Of a DNA stretch of 64,000 nt, positions 7,597 to 16,131 are shown piece by piece (the stretch's first letter is position 1; every line of letters begins with the position of its first letter). The notes beneath the pieces were generated by a model. The model was not told the origin of the DNA, made no database searches, and saw nothing but the letters and a program-made list of their open reading frames with translations. Origin of the DNA: JAMXLO01 sp963719805. Its GTDB lineage: Bacteria > Pseudomonadota > Alphaproteobacteria > Acetobacterales > Acetobacteraceae. Location: NCBI GenBank assembly GCA_963719805.1, contig CAVRDF010000007.1, positions 124,001 through 188,000 on the forward strand. Reading direction: 5' to 3'. The translations under genes and the position numbers were made by a program.

Positions 7597-8784
7597 CTAC
7601 AAGCCGGCGTAGATCCGACCGGGGTTGAGAATGGCCAGCGGATCGAGCGCCGCCTTGACTCGCCGGGTAATACGGGCGAGCGGCTCGGGTTCGGGCGGCA
7701 CGACGTTGACCGCGGCACGCAGCGGTTCCGGCGCCTGCATCAGCATCCAGACGCCACCAGCGGCCCGCGTGGCCGCCTCGACCGCGGTGTGCGCGATGGT
7801 GCTCGCCGGTGCGGCGATCCAGACCAGACCACCGCCCCAATCGAGATAGCCGCGCGCGCCGCAGCGATGCGCAAGTGTTTGCAGCACGGCTGGGCCAGCG
7901 GATGGACGCACCGAGACACGCCATAACGCTTCGCCATCCATCAGCGGCAGCGGTACCCGCTCGTTGATCGCTCGCCACACACCGCGCGACGTTGCGTCGT
8001 CGAGAATGGCAGAGTTGGTATGTGCCAGGCCGTCCTGCAGCCGCGCGGTGCGATACACCACCGACTTCTCGAAGTCCTCGATACGGGCCAATGCGATGGA
8101 ACTGCCGAAGCGCGCAAGTTCGGGGATTCGAGCTGCTGCTTCGGCCGGCAACCAACAGGCGGCGGAGACGCTGAACGGCGAGCCGAGTGCCGCCGACAAC
8201 GCCGCGATGCCGTTGACCACGTCGAGTCCTGGCAACACCACACTGCCGGTGGCTTCCGGCGCGGGCAGCACCTTCAGGGTAATTTCGGTGATCACGCCGA
8301 GCGTGCCATGGCTGCCGGCGAGCAGCTTGCAGAGATCGAGCCCGGTGACGTTCTTCAACACGCGGCCGCCGGAGTGGATCACCTCGCCGCGTCCGTTGAC
8401 CGCCCGCATTCCCAGGACATGATCGCGCATCGCACCCCAGGCGATGCGGCGTGGACCGGAGACATTGGCAGCGACCGCGCCGCCGAGCGTTTGCCCCGCG
8501 CAATTGTGTGGTTCGGCGATGATGTGCTGACTGTTCTCCGCGAGCGCTGCCTCGATCTCGGTGAGCGGCGTGCCGGCTCGGGCGGAAATGACCAGTTCGT
8601 TCGGTGAATAGAGCGTGATGCCGGTGAGCCCGGCTGTGGACAAAGAGCGCGCCGCCTGCATCGGACGCAGCATGCCCAACTTGGTGCCGTTGCCGCGCAC
8701 CAGCAATGGTTCGCGCGCAGCGGCCGCTGCGACAACCGCAGCAGCGACGGCATTTTCATCAGCGGGAACCAGCAGCTCAGCCAT
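7597..8784 (-). CDS. glcE: Glycolate oxidase FAD-binding subunit GlcE
   Basis: A 395-residue subunit with the PCMH-type FAD-binding fold: PLLVRGNGTKLGMLR near the N-terminus, the nucleotide-contacting segment GQTLGGAVAANVSGPRR (about 113-129), and a C-terminal LDPLAILNPGRIYAGL typical of the vanillyl-alcohol-oxidase family. It lacks the dimetal-linked HxGDGNxHP motif found in GlcD, as expected for GlcE. It lies 15 bases after glcD. It takes part with GlcD and GlcF in glycolate oxidation at the inner membrane. Confidence 0.93.
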   Translation of the reverse strand: MAELLVPADENAVAAAVVAAAAAREPLLVRGNGTKLGMLRPMQAARSLSTAGLTGITLYSPNELVISARAGTPLTEIEAALAENSQHIIAEPHNCAGQTLGGAVAANVSGPRRIAWGAMRDHVLGMRAVNGRGEVIHSGGRVLKNVTGLDLCKLLAGSHGTLGVITEITLKVLPAPEATGSVVLPGLDVVNGIAALSAALGSPFSVSAACWLPAEAAARIPELARFGSSIALARIEDFEKSVVYRTARLQDGLAHTNSAILDDATSRGVWRAINERVPLPLMDGEALWRVSVRPSAGPAVLQTLAHRCGARGYLDWGGGLVWIAAPASTIAHTAVEAATRAAGGVWMLMQAPEPLRAAVNVVPPEPEPLARITRRVKAALDPLAILNPGRIYAGL

Positions 8785-8799
8785 GCGCCGCTCGAATTG

Positions 8800-10263
8800 T
8801 CAGTGCGCTTCCGCGGCGCCGAGCGGAAACACCTTGTTCGCGTTCAGCAGCCAGCCCGGATCGAATGCCTGCTTGATCCGCCGCTGCTGCTCAAGCTCGA
8901 TCGCATTGAACTGCACGGACATGAGTTCGCGCTTTTCCACGCCCACACCGTGCTCGCCCGTCAAGCAGCCGCCGACTTCGACGCACAGCTTCAGGATGTC
9001 CGCGCCAAACTCTTCCGCCTTGTGGAAGCTCACCGGATCGTTGGCGTCGAACATGATCAACGGATGCAGGTTGCCGTCGCCGGCGTGGAAGATGTTGGCG
9101 ACCTTTAATCCATATTGTTCGGACATCTCGCCGATGCGGCGCAGCACGTCGGGCAGACGCGATGTCGGTATGACGCCGTCCATGCAGATATAGTCGGGAC
9201 TGATGCGTCCGACCGCGCCGAACGCGCCTTTGCGGCCTTTCCAGATCGCCAGCGATTCTTCCGGCGATTGCGAGACCTTCAGGCTCATCGGCTCATGCTG
9301 CTCGCAGATGGCACGGAGGCGAGCGAGCAAATCGTCCTGTTCCTCGGTGCTGCCTTCCACCTCGATGATCAGCAACGCCTCGGCGTCGAGCGGATAGCCG
9401 GCGTGCGCGAACGCCTCGCAGGCGTGGATCGCCGGCCGATCCATGAATTCCAGTGCGACGGGTATGATGCCGGAGGAGATGATCGCATCGACACAGGCAC
9501 CAGCGATCTCATTCGAGCGGAAGGCAGCGAGCATCGCTCGCGCACCTTCCGGCGAGCGCAGAATACGCACGGTCACTTCGGTGACCAGCGCCAACTGCCC
9601 CTCGCTGCCGGTCAACAACCCCAGCCAGTCATAGCCCGCGGCATCGAGATGCGCGCCACCGATGTCGAGGATCTCGCCTTCGACGGTGACGATTTTCAAC
9701 CCGAGCAGATTGTTCGCGGTGACGCCGTATTTCAGGCAATGCGCACCACCGGAATTCATGCTGACGTTGCCGCCGATCATGCAGGCGAGCTGGCTGGATG
9801 GATCAGGGGCATAGAAGAAGCCCCTGCCCTGCACCGCATTGGTGATGCCGATATTGGTGACGCCGGCCTGCACCGTGGCGCAGCGATCGGCGTAGTCGAT
9901 GTCGAGGATGCGGTTCATCCGCATCAACCCAATCACCACGGCATCCTGCATCGGCAGTGCACCACCGGACAGCGACGTGCCAGCGCCGCGCGGCACCACG
10001 CGAATGCCTTCGGCATGGCAATAGCGCATCACCGCGGCGACCTGCTCGGTGGTGCCGGGCAGCACGACGGCGAGCGGAAGCTGGCGATAGGCCGGCAGGC
10101 CGTCGGTTTCATACGGTCTCAGCCGCAGCTCATCGGCGATCACCGCTTCGGCAGGCAGCAATGCACTGAGAGCCGCAACGATGGCATCGCGGCGAGCCAG
10201 AATGCCGGCCTTGGGCTCCGGTTGACGGATCATGGGAGAAAAATGGTCCGGCGTCCGCGGCAT
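8800..10263 (-). CDS. glcD: Glycolate oxidase FAD-linked catalytic subunit GlcD
   Basis: A 487-residue catalytic subunit. It carries the FAD-binding PRGAGTSLSGGALP and GGNVSMNSGGAH, the C-terminal HAGDGNLHP and TGEHGVGVEK motifs that hold the substrate site, and ends in AFDPGWLLNANKVFP. It oxidises glycolate (possibly D-lactate) to the 2-oxo acid. The start at 10263 lies 9 bases after the ligase stop; an ATG ten codons later (10233) is possible because neither has a clear ribosome site. It is first of the glc genes and third in the minus-strand run behind a 2-hydroxyacid dehydrogenase and a DNA ligase. Confidence 0.94.
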   Translation of the reverse strand: MPRTPDHFSPMIRQPEPKAGILARRDAIVAALSALLPAEAVIADELRLRPYETDGLPAYRQLPLAVVLPGTTEQVAAVMRYCHAEGIRVVPRGAGTSLSGGALPMQDAVVIGLMRMNRILDIDYADRCATVQAGVTNIGITNAVQGRGFFYAPDPSSQLACMIGGNVSMNSGGAHCLKYGVTANNLLGLKIVTVEGEILDIGGAHLDAAGYDWLGLLTGSEGQLALVTEVTVRILRSPEGARAMLAAFRSNEIAGACVDAIISSGIIPVALEFMDRPAIHACEAFAHAGYPLDAEALLIIEVEGSTEEQDDLLARLRAICEQHEPMSLKVSQSPEESLAIWKGRKGAFGAVGRISPDYICMDGVIPTSRLPDVLRRIGEMSEQYGLKVANIFHAGDGNLHPLIMFDANDPVSFHKAEEFGADILKLCVEVGGCLTGEHGVGVEKRELMSVQFNAIELEQQRRIKQAFDPGWLLNANKVFPLGAAEAH

Positions 10264-10272
10264 GGCAAGCCG

Positions 10273-11244
10273 CTATGCGATCTGGTCCATCGTGCAGTCA
10301 CGTGGTGCCTTGTCATCGCGCCACCGGATCAACCGCGATCCATGCCTGAACCGCCCGTTTTCGATGTAATCGGCGCTGACCTCCGCGACGAGGCGAGGCT
10401 CCAGCGGTATGGCCTTGCGCTCACTGCCGCCCCATCGGCTCTTGCCGCCCGGCAGTTTTCCGGTGAAACCGCTGCCGCCGATGAGCGGCTGAACCAGCGC
10501 GGCGATTTCGCTGCCGCTTTCACCGAACCCGCATCGGCCAACGTAATTCAGCCGTCCCGCATCGTCATACAGGCCCATCAGCAGATATTCGACCGACTGC
10601 GTGCCGCGCTTGAAGTAGATACCACCCACGACACAATCGACTGTCTTCCAAAGCTTGAATTTCTGCATTGCGCGCTCACCAGGCTGGTAAGCCAGGCCAA
10701 GCTGCTTTGCGACGACGCCGTCCAGTCCATGGCGCAAACGCTTCAACCAGCCTCGTGCTGTCGCAATCGACGTTGTTGCCTTCGACATCACGAAAGTGGG
10801 CGATTTGCCAAACCTCTCGAAAGCTTTCTCGAGCGCCTGCCGTCGATCGCCGAATGGGCGCTCCAGCAATGAATGCCCACGGGCATCCGCCAGCAGATCG
10901 AAGACAATGATCTGTGCCGGATGCTCACGAGACAAGCGCTGAACGCGCGATGCGGCCGGATGAAGCCGAAGTTGCAGGGTGTCGAACGGTTGGCCGGGAA
11001 TGATCAGCTCGCCATCGATCACGAAACGCGACAGCGGCAGCGTTCCCGCGGCTTCGATGATTTCCGGGAAATAGCGTCCCATGGGGCGTTGCCGGCGCGA
11101 TTGCAGATGCACCGCATCGCCATCGCGGAACAGCAGGCAACGGAAGCCATCGTACTTCGGCTCGAACAGCCAGCCACTGCCACTCGGCAATTGGCCGACC
11201 GGCATGGCCTCCATTGGCTGAAGGTCGAGGGGCACTTCCAGCAT
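10273..11244 (-). CDS. ATP-dependent DNA ligase (LigC-like)
   Basis: A 323-residue ligase. The nucleotidyl-accepting lysine is Lys30 in EPKYDGFR (motif I, KxDG). FVIDGELII is motif III, LDGVVAK motif IV and FKLWKTVDCVVGG motif V; an OB-fold domain fills the last ~100 residues, ending near LIRWRDDK. Proteins of this size act with or without Ku in accessory repair in alphaproteobacteria; no ku gene is in the window. It sits within the same minus-strand run as glcDEF, a combination with no obvious functional logic. No polymerase or phosphoesterase domain is fused, so it is not LigD. Confidence 0.9.
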   Translation of the reverse strand: MLEVPLDLQPMEAMPVGQLPSGSGWLFEPKYDGFRCLLFRDGDAVHLQSRRQRPMGRYFPEIIEAAGTLPLSRFVIDGELIIPGQPFDTLQLRLHPAASRVQRLSREHPAQIIVFDLLADARGHSLLERPFGDRRQALEKAFERFGKSPTFVMSKATTSIATARGWLKRLRHGLDGVVAKQLGLAYQPGERAMQKFKLWKTVDCVVGGIYFKRGTQSVEYLLMGLYDDAGRLNYVGRCGFGESGSEIAALVQPLIGGSGFTGKLPGGKSRWGGSERKAIPLEPRLVAEVSADYIENGRFRHGSRLIRWRDDKAPRDCTMDQIA

Positions 11245-11331
11245 CGACGCGGCCTTGCTCTGATCTCGTTCCGGGTAACTCCCGGTAAGGCAGAGGGTTC
11301 GCGGGATGCGCGGGAACGTGCGGGTGTTTGC

Positions 11332-12301
11332 CTAGACCACCTGATTGCGGAGCGTGGTTTCGCCACGCCACAGGCGGCCAAGATTCTCCTCGAGTATCTC
11401 GATCACGTTGGCTTCGTATTTGCGCGTCTCGCCACCGGTGTGCGGGGTGATGAACACGTTGTCCATCGTCCACAGAGGCGAATCCTGCTCGGATGGCTCT
11501 GGATCGGTGCAGTCGAGCGCGGCACCGGCGATGCGCCCGCTCTTCAGCGCTTCGACCAGCGCGGTTTCGACAACGCAAGGTCCGCGGCCGACATTCACCA
11601 GGTACGACAGCGGCGGCATCAGGCCGAGTTCGCGTGCGCCGATGACGCCGCGGGTTTCCGGCACCAGCGGGCAGGTGAGCACGACGAAGTCGGCCTTCGG
11701 CAGATGCGCATGCAGCTCGATCAACGTGTGCACGGAGTTCGGCAGCACCGCGGCCGCCGGCCGGATCACGGCGGAAGCCGATGACGTTCATGTCGAACGC
11801 CTTGCAGATTTGCGCCAGCCGCCCGCCGATACGGCCAAGCCCGATGATCAGCACGGTCTTGCCGGCGAGTTCATCCTCGCGTTGTGTCAGATCGCCGATC
11901 ATGCCGCGCCAGAAGCGTCGCGCCTGGTTGTCGCGCGCTTCGGGCAGACGACGGGCCAGAGCGAGAATGAGCGAAATCGCATGTTCCGCCACGGCACGCG
12001 CGTTCACGCCGGCGGCGCTCGCCAGACGGATGTTCTTCGCCGCCAATGCCGCCTTGTCGAACTGATCGGTGCCGGAGCCGACGGACTGGATGAAGCGCAG
12101 CTTGCTGCCAAGCTCAATCAGGCCGTTGTGCCACATGCCGGAGAGCACCAGAACATCGGCCTCTTTGACACGCCGATCCATCGTCTCGCGGCCGCGCACT
12201 TCGAAGTTGGCGATGTCGGTATTCAGCGCATCGAACGTCGCCTTCAGCTGATACGCCGGATGGGCGAAGCAGATGTTGAGCTTGTCCTTCGGTGGGATCA
12301 T
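11332..12301 (-). CDS. D-isomer 2-hydroxyacid dehydrogenase (frameshifted as read)
   Basis: The first part (from ATG at 12301) has the substrate domain, VGSGTDQFD, and the NAD-binding GLGRIGGRLAQ. The frame then fails and the rest, with VNVGRGPCVVE (catalytic Arg), the DPEP Glu segment and ITPHTGGE (catalytic His), continues one base later to the stop at 11332. Removing one A/T at 11738-11739 restores a 322-residue protein with an unbroken join (GAADSVHTLIEL). The corrected site is GAGTC, a GANTC methylation site. Family members reduce glyoxylate, hydroxypyruvate or similar acids with NAD(P)H; being upstream of glcDEF, a glyoxylate-reductase role is attractive but unproven. I treat it as one intact gene with a likely sequencing error. 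Confidence 0.85.
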
Positions 12302-12373
12302 GGCGACGAACCTTGCTGCGGTTGTTGCGAGCCACGATAATCCCCGGGGCTGCGATACGACAACCGAGGTGAC

Positions 12374-13631
12374 ATGGCCGAAAAGAAGAAGGTTGCGGTT
12401 ATCGGCGCGGGCATGGTGGGCATGGCCACCGCAAGCTGGCTGCAACGCGATGGCCACGACGTTGTGGTGATTGATCCGCAAGCGCCCGGACAAGGTGCCT
12501 CATTCGGCAATGCGGGCTGCTTCAATCCATCGTCGGTGGTACCGGTCGCGACACCCGACACGTGGAAGCAGGTGCCGAAATACCTGACTGATCCGTTGGG
12601 TCCATTGCGCATCCGCTGGAGCTACCTGCCGACGCTGATGCCATGGCTGATCCGGCTGATCCGTGCCGGTTCACCGGCGCGTATCGAAGCGCAGGCGCGC
12701 GCGCTGAAGACGATACTGGGCCCGTGCCTGGAATCGGTATTGACGCTGGCGCGCAACGCCGGTGCCGAGGATCTGGTGGCGCGCAACGGGATCCTGATCG
12801 CATATCGCTCAAAGGCGTCGTGGGACGGCGACGTCTCTGCCTGGGAGATCAGGCGGCGCAACGGCACGCGGTGGGAAGAGCTGAATACCGACGAGTTGCG
12901 GCAGTTCGATCCCAATCTGTCGCGCGACTACACACGCGGCAAGCTGGTGCCGGACAATGGCCACTGTCTGGATCCGGGAGGGCTGGTGGCGGCGCTGGCC
13001 GAGGCAGTGCAGCGCGATGGTGGTGCGCTGCTGCGCCGCCGGGCGATCGGATTTTCCATCGATGGCGGCAAGCTGCGCGCGGTGCGCACGCCGGAGGGCG
13101 ATATTCCAGCCGATGCGGCGGTGCTTGCGGCCGGAGCGCATTCCAAGGTGTTGGCGGCCGAACTTGGCGATACGGTCCCATTGGAGACCGAGCGTGGTTA
13201 CCATGCCATGCTGCGCGCACCGGAGGTGATGCCGCGGGTCCCGACTTCGGACGCGGATGGCAAATTCGTCGCCACGCCGATGGCGGGCGGGCTGCGCCTG
13301 GCCGGTACGGTGGAACTTGCAGGACTGGAAGCGGCACCCGACTGGCGCCGGGCGCGCATTCTGCTGCAGCAGTCAGCGAAGCTGTATCCGGGCCTGGCGA
13401 GTGAGTACCCAGAAGAGCGCTACACGGTGTGGATGGGGCATCGTCCCAGCCTGCCCGAACTCATTGCCGGTGCTGGGCCCCTCGAAGCGATCGCGCGACG
13501 TGTTCTATGCGTTCGGGCACGGCCATGTCGGCATGACCGGCGGCCCATACACAGGGAAGGTGATTGCGGATCTGGTGGCGGGACGGCCGGCGCCGATCGA
13601 CCTGGAACCGTTCCGGGCTGGCCGGTTCTAG
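12374..13631 (+). CDS. dadA: D-amino acid dehydrogenase-like FAD oxidoreductase (frameshifted as read)
   Basis: This DAO-family flavoenzyme oxidises D-amino acids (or a related amine) to the 2-oxo acid, passing electrons to the respiratory chain. The N-terminal Rossmann motif VIGAGMVGMATASWL is followed by an acidic strand end, ID. The C-terminal FAD segment YAFGHGHVGMTGGP lies in a different frame. Deleting one A from GAACTC at 13459-13464 joins WMGHRPSLP to DSLPVLGPS, as in family members, and gives 418 residues ending at TAG 13631. The corrected site is GACTC. A GAGGTGAC ribosome site precedes the ATG. It is divergent from the 2-hydroxyacid dehydrogenase with 72 bases between them, so a shared control region is likely. 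Confidence 0.88.
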
Positions 13632-13647
13632 CCGGCGGCCGTGCGGA

Positions 13648-13774
13648 TCAGCCCTGGCGGGCCTTCATCCGTGGGTTCTTTTTGTTGATCACATAGACGC
13701 GGCCGCGACGGCGAACCACGCGACAGTTCTTGTCGCGTGCCTTTGCGGCCTTCAGGCTGTTGCGGACTTCTCAT
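13648..13774 (-). CDS. rpmJ: 50S ribosomal protein L36 (frameshifted as read)
   Basis: From GTC at codon 3 onward, 39 residues match the 41-residue proteobacterial L36 (VRNSLKAAKARD, RRRGRVYVINKK, NPRMKARQG, stop 13650-13648). As written, ATG AGA AGT is out of frame with this. Removing one base from GACTTC at 13765-13770 (read on the plus strand) gives ATG AGA GTC and a normal start, MRVRNSLK. The corrected site is GACTC. A conserved ribosomal protein is unlikely to be freshly broken in a living strain, so a sequence error is the best explanation. This short form keeps the C-terminal basic RMKARQG and has one Cys rather than a zinc ribbon. Confidence 0.9.
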
Positions 13775-13778
13775 CTAT

Positions 13779-13797
13779 GCGCCTCATTAAGAGGCGC
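13779..13797 (-). promoter_or_regulatory. Hairpin covering the rpmJ ribosome binding site
   Basis: Perfect 7-bp arms GCGCCTC and GAGGCGC with a five-base loop. On the minus strand the 3' arm contains GAGG, exactly seven bases before the rpmJ ATG at 13774, so folding would hide the ribosome site. It could set L36 translation by temperature, mRNA context or a binding protein; function is inference. Confidence 0.5.
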
Positions 13798-13829
13798 GCT
13801 GGATAAGCGCCGCCCTGTGCCATGTCAAG

Positions 13830-14717
13830 TTATGTGCGGCTGATCGCGTGCCAGCGGACCAGGCGCAGGCGGCCCGCGCGCATCATGCGGATGCGGGCCA
13901 GCCAGAACTCGGCTTCCTGCACCAGCAGGGCGACCTGGCGCAGGGTTGGATGAGCGTTCTGCATGGCACCTACAGCCGAGCGCCAGCCTTTGATCACGTA
14001 ATGAATGTGCCGGCGCGACATATCCTCGACCACCGGCACGTCGAAGCCGAGTTGCTTGAGCTTGCCGGTTATCGTCAGTTCGGCCGGGGTGCCCGCGGGC
14101 CCGCGCTGCAGACGGAGCCAATGGGCGACCATTGGTTCCGCAGGATCGAGGAGACGATCGGCCACCATCTCTTCCAGGGCAAATTGACCGCCACTCTTGA
14201 GCGCCCCCGCAACCGCGGCAAGGACAGACGCGGGCTCACCGCCGCCTATCGCCTCGATTGCGACGGCATGGTGGAAGTAGTGTGCCGCGAAATCTGGCGC
14301 GGTTGGGTTCCAGGTCTCGACCTGGGCGCGGCGTCCCAGTCCCCCGCGCTGGTTCTGTTCGCCGGCCAGCGCGACCAGCCTTGCGTTGGCTTCGTATCCG
14401 GTGACCCAGCCACCAAGCTCAGCCGCGATGGTGCGGGCCGGACCACCACTGCCGGCGCCGAGCAAGAGCAGGCTGGAGGCAGCCGATAATCCAAGCGGTG
14501 CCGCCAATCGCAATGTCTCTTCGCGGCCGCCGGGGAAGACAAATCCTTGGCCCCAGAGCGCCTCGGCCAATGCTATCCGCGCGCTCGGCCAAGTCGGATC
14601 ATCGTCTTCCTGCAGCTCGGTCTCCGGGACGAGCAGTGACAGAGCGGCGGTCGCGTTCGGGGTATCCGCCGGCGGCGCGCGGCGGCGCAGCAGGGCGCGC
14701 AACCTGTCCAGCAGCAT
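13830..14717 (-). CDS. SAM-dependent methyltransferase-like protein
   Basis: A 295-residue protein started at the ATG at 14717. The class I methyltransferase core is visible: LLLLGAGSGGPARTIAAELG (motif I, about residues 87-106), VTGYEAN with the acidic residue of motif II, and a later strand region KSGGQFALEEMV (motif post-III). The N-terminus is basic (LRALLRRR). Substrate is unknown. It lies 58 bases downstream of the cupin gene on the same strand and may be co-transcribed with oxyR and the cupin. The last 60 residues are Arg/Ala-rich without a known domain. Confidence 0.7.
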   Translation of the reverse strand: MLLDRLRALLRRRAPPADTPNATAALSLLVPETELQEDDDPTWPSARIALAEALWGQGFVFPGGREETLRLAAPLGLSAASSLLLLGAGSGGPARTIAAELGGWVTGYEANARLVALAGEQNQRGGLGRRAQVETWNPTAPDFAAHYFHHAVAIEAIGGGEPASVLAAVAGALKSGGQFALEEMVADRLLDPAEPMVAHWLRLQRGPAGTPAELTITGKLKQLGFDVPVVEDMSRRHIHYVIKGWRSAVGAMQNAHPTLRQVALLVQEAEFWLARIRMMRAGRLRLVRWHAISRT

Positions 14718-14775
14718 CCGGGCCACACCTCCGTGCGCCAGACTGCGGCAAAACGATTGACGATAGGTTGAGCGG

Positions 14776-15111
14776 TCAGCCGAACTCGGTGAGGACGTAG
14801 CGCACGACCTCATCGCCGATGACGCTGGGCTTGTGCCGATGCGCGGGGCCGGCGGGAATGTGCAGCATGTCGCCCGGGCCGGCTTCAACCGTGTGGTCGT
14901 CGAAGCTGTAGCGGATACGGCCCGACAGGATGAAGATCGAGTGCCCGGTTTCGCACCAGGCCGGCGGCGGCGCGCCGGGCGGATCAGGCGCTCGCTCCTG
15001 ATAGCGTAATGCGATGCCGAAGCCGGACATTGCCTCACGCACCTTCAGGCGCTCGCTGGCGGCATGCAGCGGATGGTCGGCGGCACGGAACAGGTAAGGG
15101 CTGTCTGTCAT
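14776..15111 (-). CDS. Cupin-domain protein
   Basis: A 111-residue single-domain cupin. The barrel shows the first conserved motif region ETGHSIFILSGRIRYSFD and the second as AGPGDMLHIPAGPAHRHK. The histidines in the second half could bind a metal, while the usual first-motif HxH pair is reduced to TGHS, so metal binding is uncertain. The ATG at 15111 lies 4 bases after the oxyR stop, so the pair is almost certainly co-transcribed. A role as a small-ligand sensor or dioxygenase/isomerase in the peroxide response is possible; I cannot name a substrate. Confidence 0.8.
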   Translation of the reverse strand: MTDSPYLFRAADHPLHAASERLKVREAMSGFGIALRYQERAPDPPGAPPPAWCETGHSIFILSGRIRYSFDDHTVEAGPGDMLHIPAGPAHRHKPSVIGDEVVRYVLTEFG

Positions 15112-15115
15112 GCGG

Positions 15116-16063
15116 TCACTTTGCACCCACTGGCCGATCGGGTGAAGCCAGCGCTTCGCGGCAGGTCTCCGACAGCAGCGACACCAGGGCACGGTATTCC
15201 GATGCGCGCGGCGCATTGGGACGCCAGGCGAGGCCGAGCGTGCGCCAGGCGTCCGGGGTCGCGAGCGGGCGCAGTTCGATGCCGGTCCCATCGGTGACGC
15301 CGGCGGCGACCGCCAGGCGCGGCAGCAAGGTCACACCCAGGCCACCGGCGACCATCTGCACCAACGTGTGCAGGCTGGTGGCAGCGAAACCATCCTGGCC
15401 CTCGCGGTCGCTGGCAAGCAGGCCGCAGACCGAGAGCGCCTGCTCGCGCAGACAGTGGCCATCCTCCAGCAGCAGCAAGCGCTCGCTACCGAGGGCTGCG
15501 ACCGGGATGCGTTCCTGCGCGGCAAGGCGGTGGCCGTTCGGCAGCGCCACCAGGAACTCGTCGTGCGCCACCGGCTGGAGGTCGGCGCCACCGCAATCGC
15601 AGGGCAGTGCCAGGAGCAGCACGTCCAGCCGGCTGGCGGCGAGGCGTTCGACCAGGCGCGCGGTGGTGTCCTCGCGCAGGTAGAGACGCAAGCGAGGAAA
15701 GCTCGCGCGCAGCACGGGCATGAGCCTGGGCAGCAGAAACGGGCCAATCGTCGGAATGACACCGAGCCGCAGCGGTCCGCTCATCGGTGCGCGGGCAGCG
15801 GCGGCGGCTTCGGTGACGGCCTGCAGAGAGGCGAGCGCTGAGCCGGCACGCGAGACCAGCTCGAGGCCCAGCGGCGTGAACACCACATGCTTGCCCGCGC
15901 TACGGTCGAGGATGGCAGCGTCGAGTTGGCGTTCCAAGGTCAGGATGCCGGCGGACAGGGTGGATTGGGTGACCGCGCAGATGGCCGCGGCGCGCCCGAA
16001 ATGGCGGGTCTCCGCCAGCGCGGTGAGATAGCGAAGCTGCTGTGGGCTTGGCAGCGGTATCAT
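15116..16063 (-). CDS. oxyR: OxyR-type LysR-family hydrogen peroxide sensor
   Basis: A 315-residue LysR regulator. The winged helix-turn-helix is in residues 5-62 (LRYLTALAETRHFGRAAAIC, then TQSTLSAGI). The effector domain carries EDGHCLREQALSVC with Cys204 and Cys213, the same nine-residue spacing as the redox pair Cys199/Cys208 of E. coli OxyR. Peroxide would form a disulfide between them and switch DNA binding. An additional CDCGG at 155-159 is not part of the known switch. No catalase or peroxiredoxin gene is adjacent; the immediate partner is the cupin. Confidence 0.9.
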   Translation of the reverse strand: MIPLPSPQQLRYLTALAETRHFGRAAAICAVTQSTLSAGILTLERQLDAAILDRSAGKHVVFTPLGLELVSRAGSALASLQAVTEAAAAARAPMSGPLRLGVIPTIGPFLLPRLMPVLRASFPRLRLYLREDTTARLVERLAASRLDVLLLALPCDCGGADLQPVAHDEFLVALPNGHRLAAQERIPVAALGSERLLLLEDGHCLREQALSVCGLLASDREGQDGFAATSLHTLVQMVAGGLGVTLLPRLAVAAGVTDGTGIELRPLATPDAWRTLGLAWRPNAPRASEYRALVSLLSETCREALASPDRPVGAK

Positions 16064-16131
16064 CGACCCTGCCGATCAAATCACCTGATTTGAGCATTGG
16101 CACAGAAGAGGGTGCCGGGCAACCTGGGCAA

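Noticed and set aside
9115..10872. A 585-codon open frame on the plus strand
   Set aside because: It lies antisense to glcD and the DNA ligase, is rich in Arg, His and Gln, and has no family likeness. Such long antisense frames are expected in GC-rich DNA.
11700..13640. Programmed ribosomal frameshifting or true pseudogenes in the broken genes
   Set aside because: No slippery heptamer or downstream structure is shared. All five breaks sit at reconstructed GANTC sites and include rpmJ, which fits sequence error better. Genuine decay cannot be excluded without reads.
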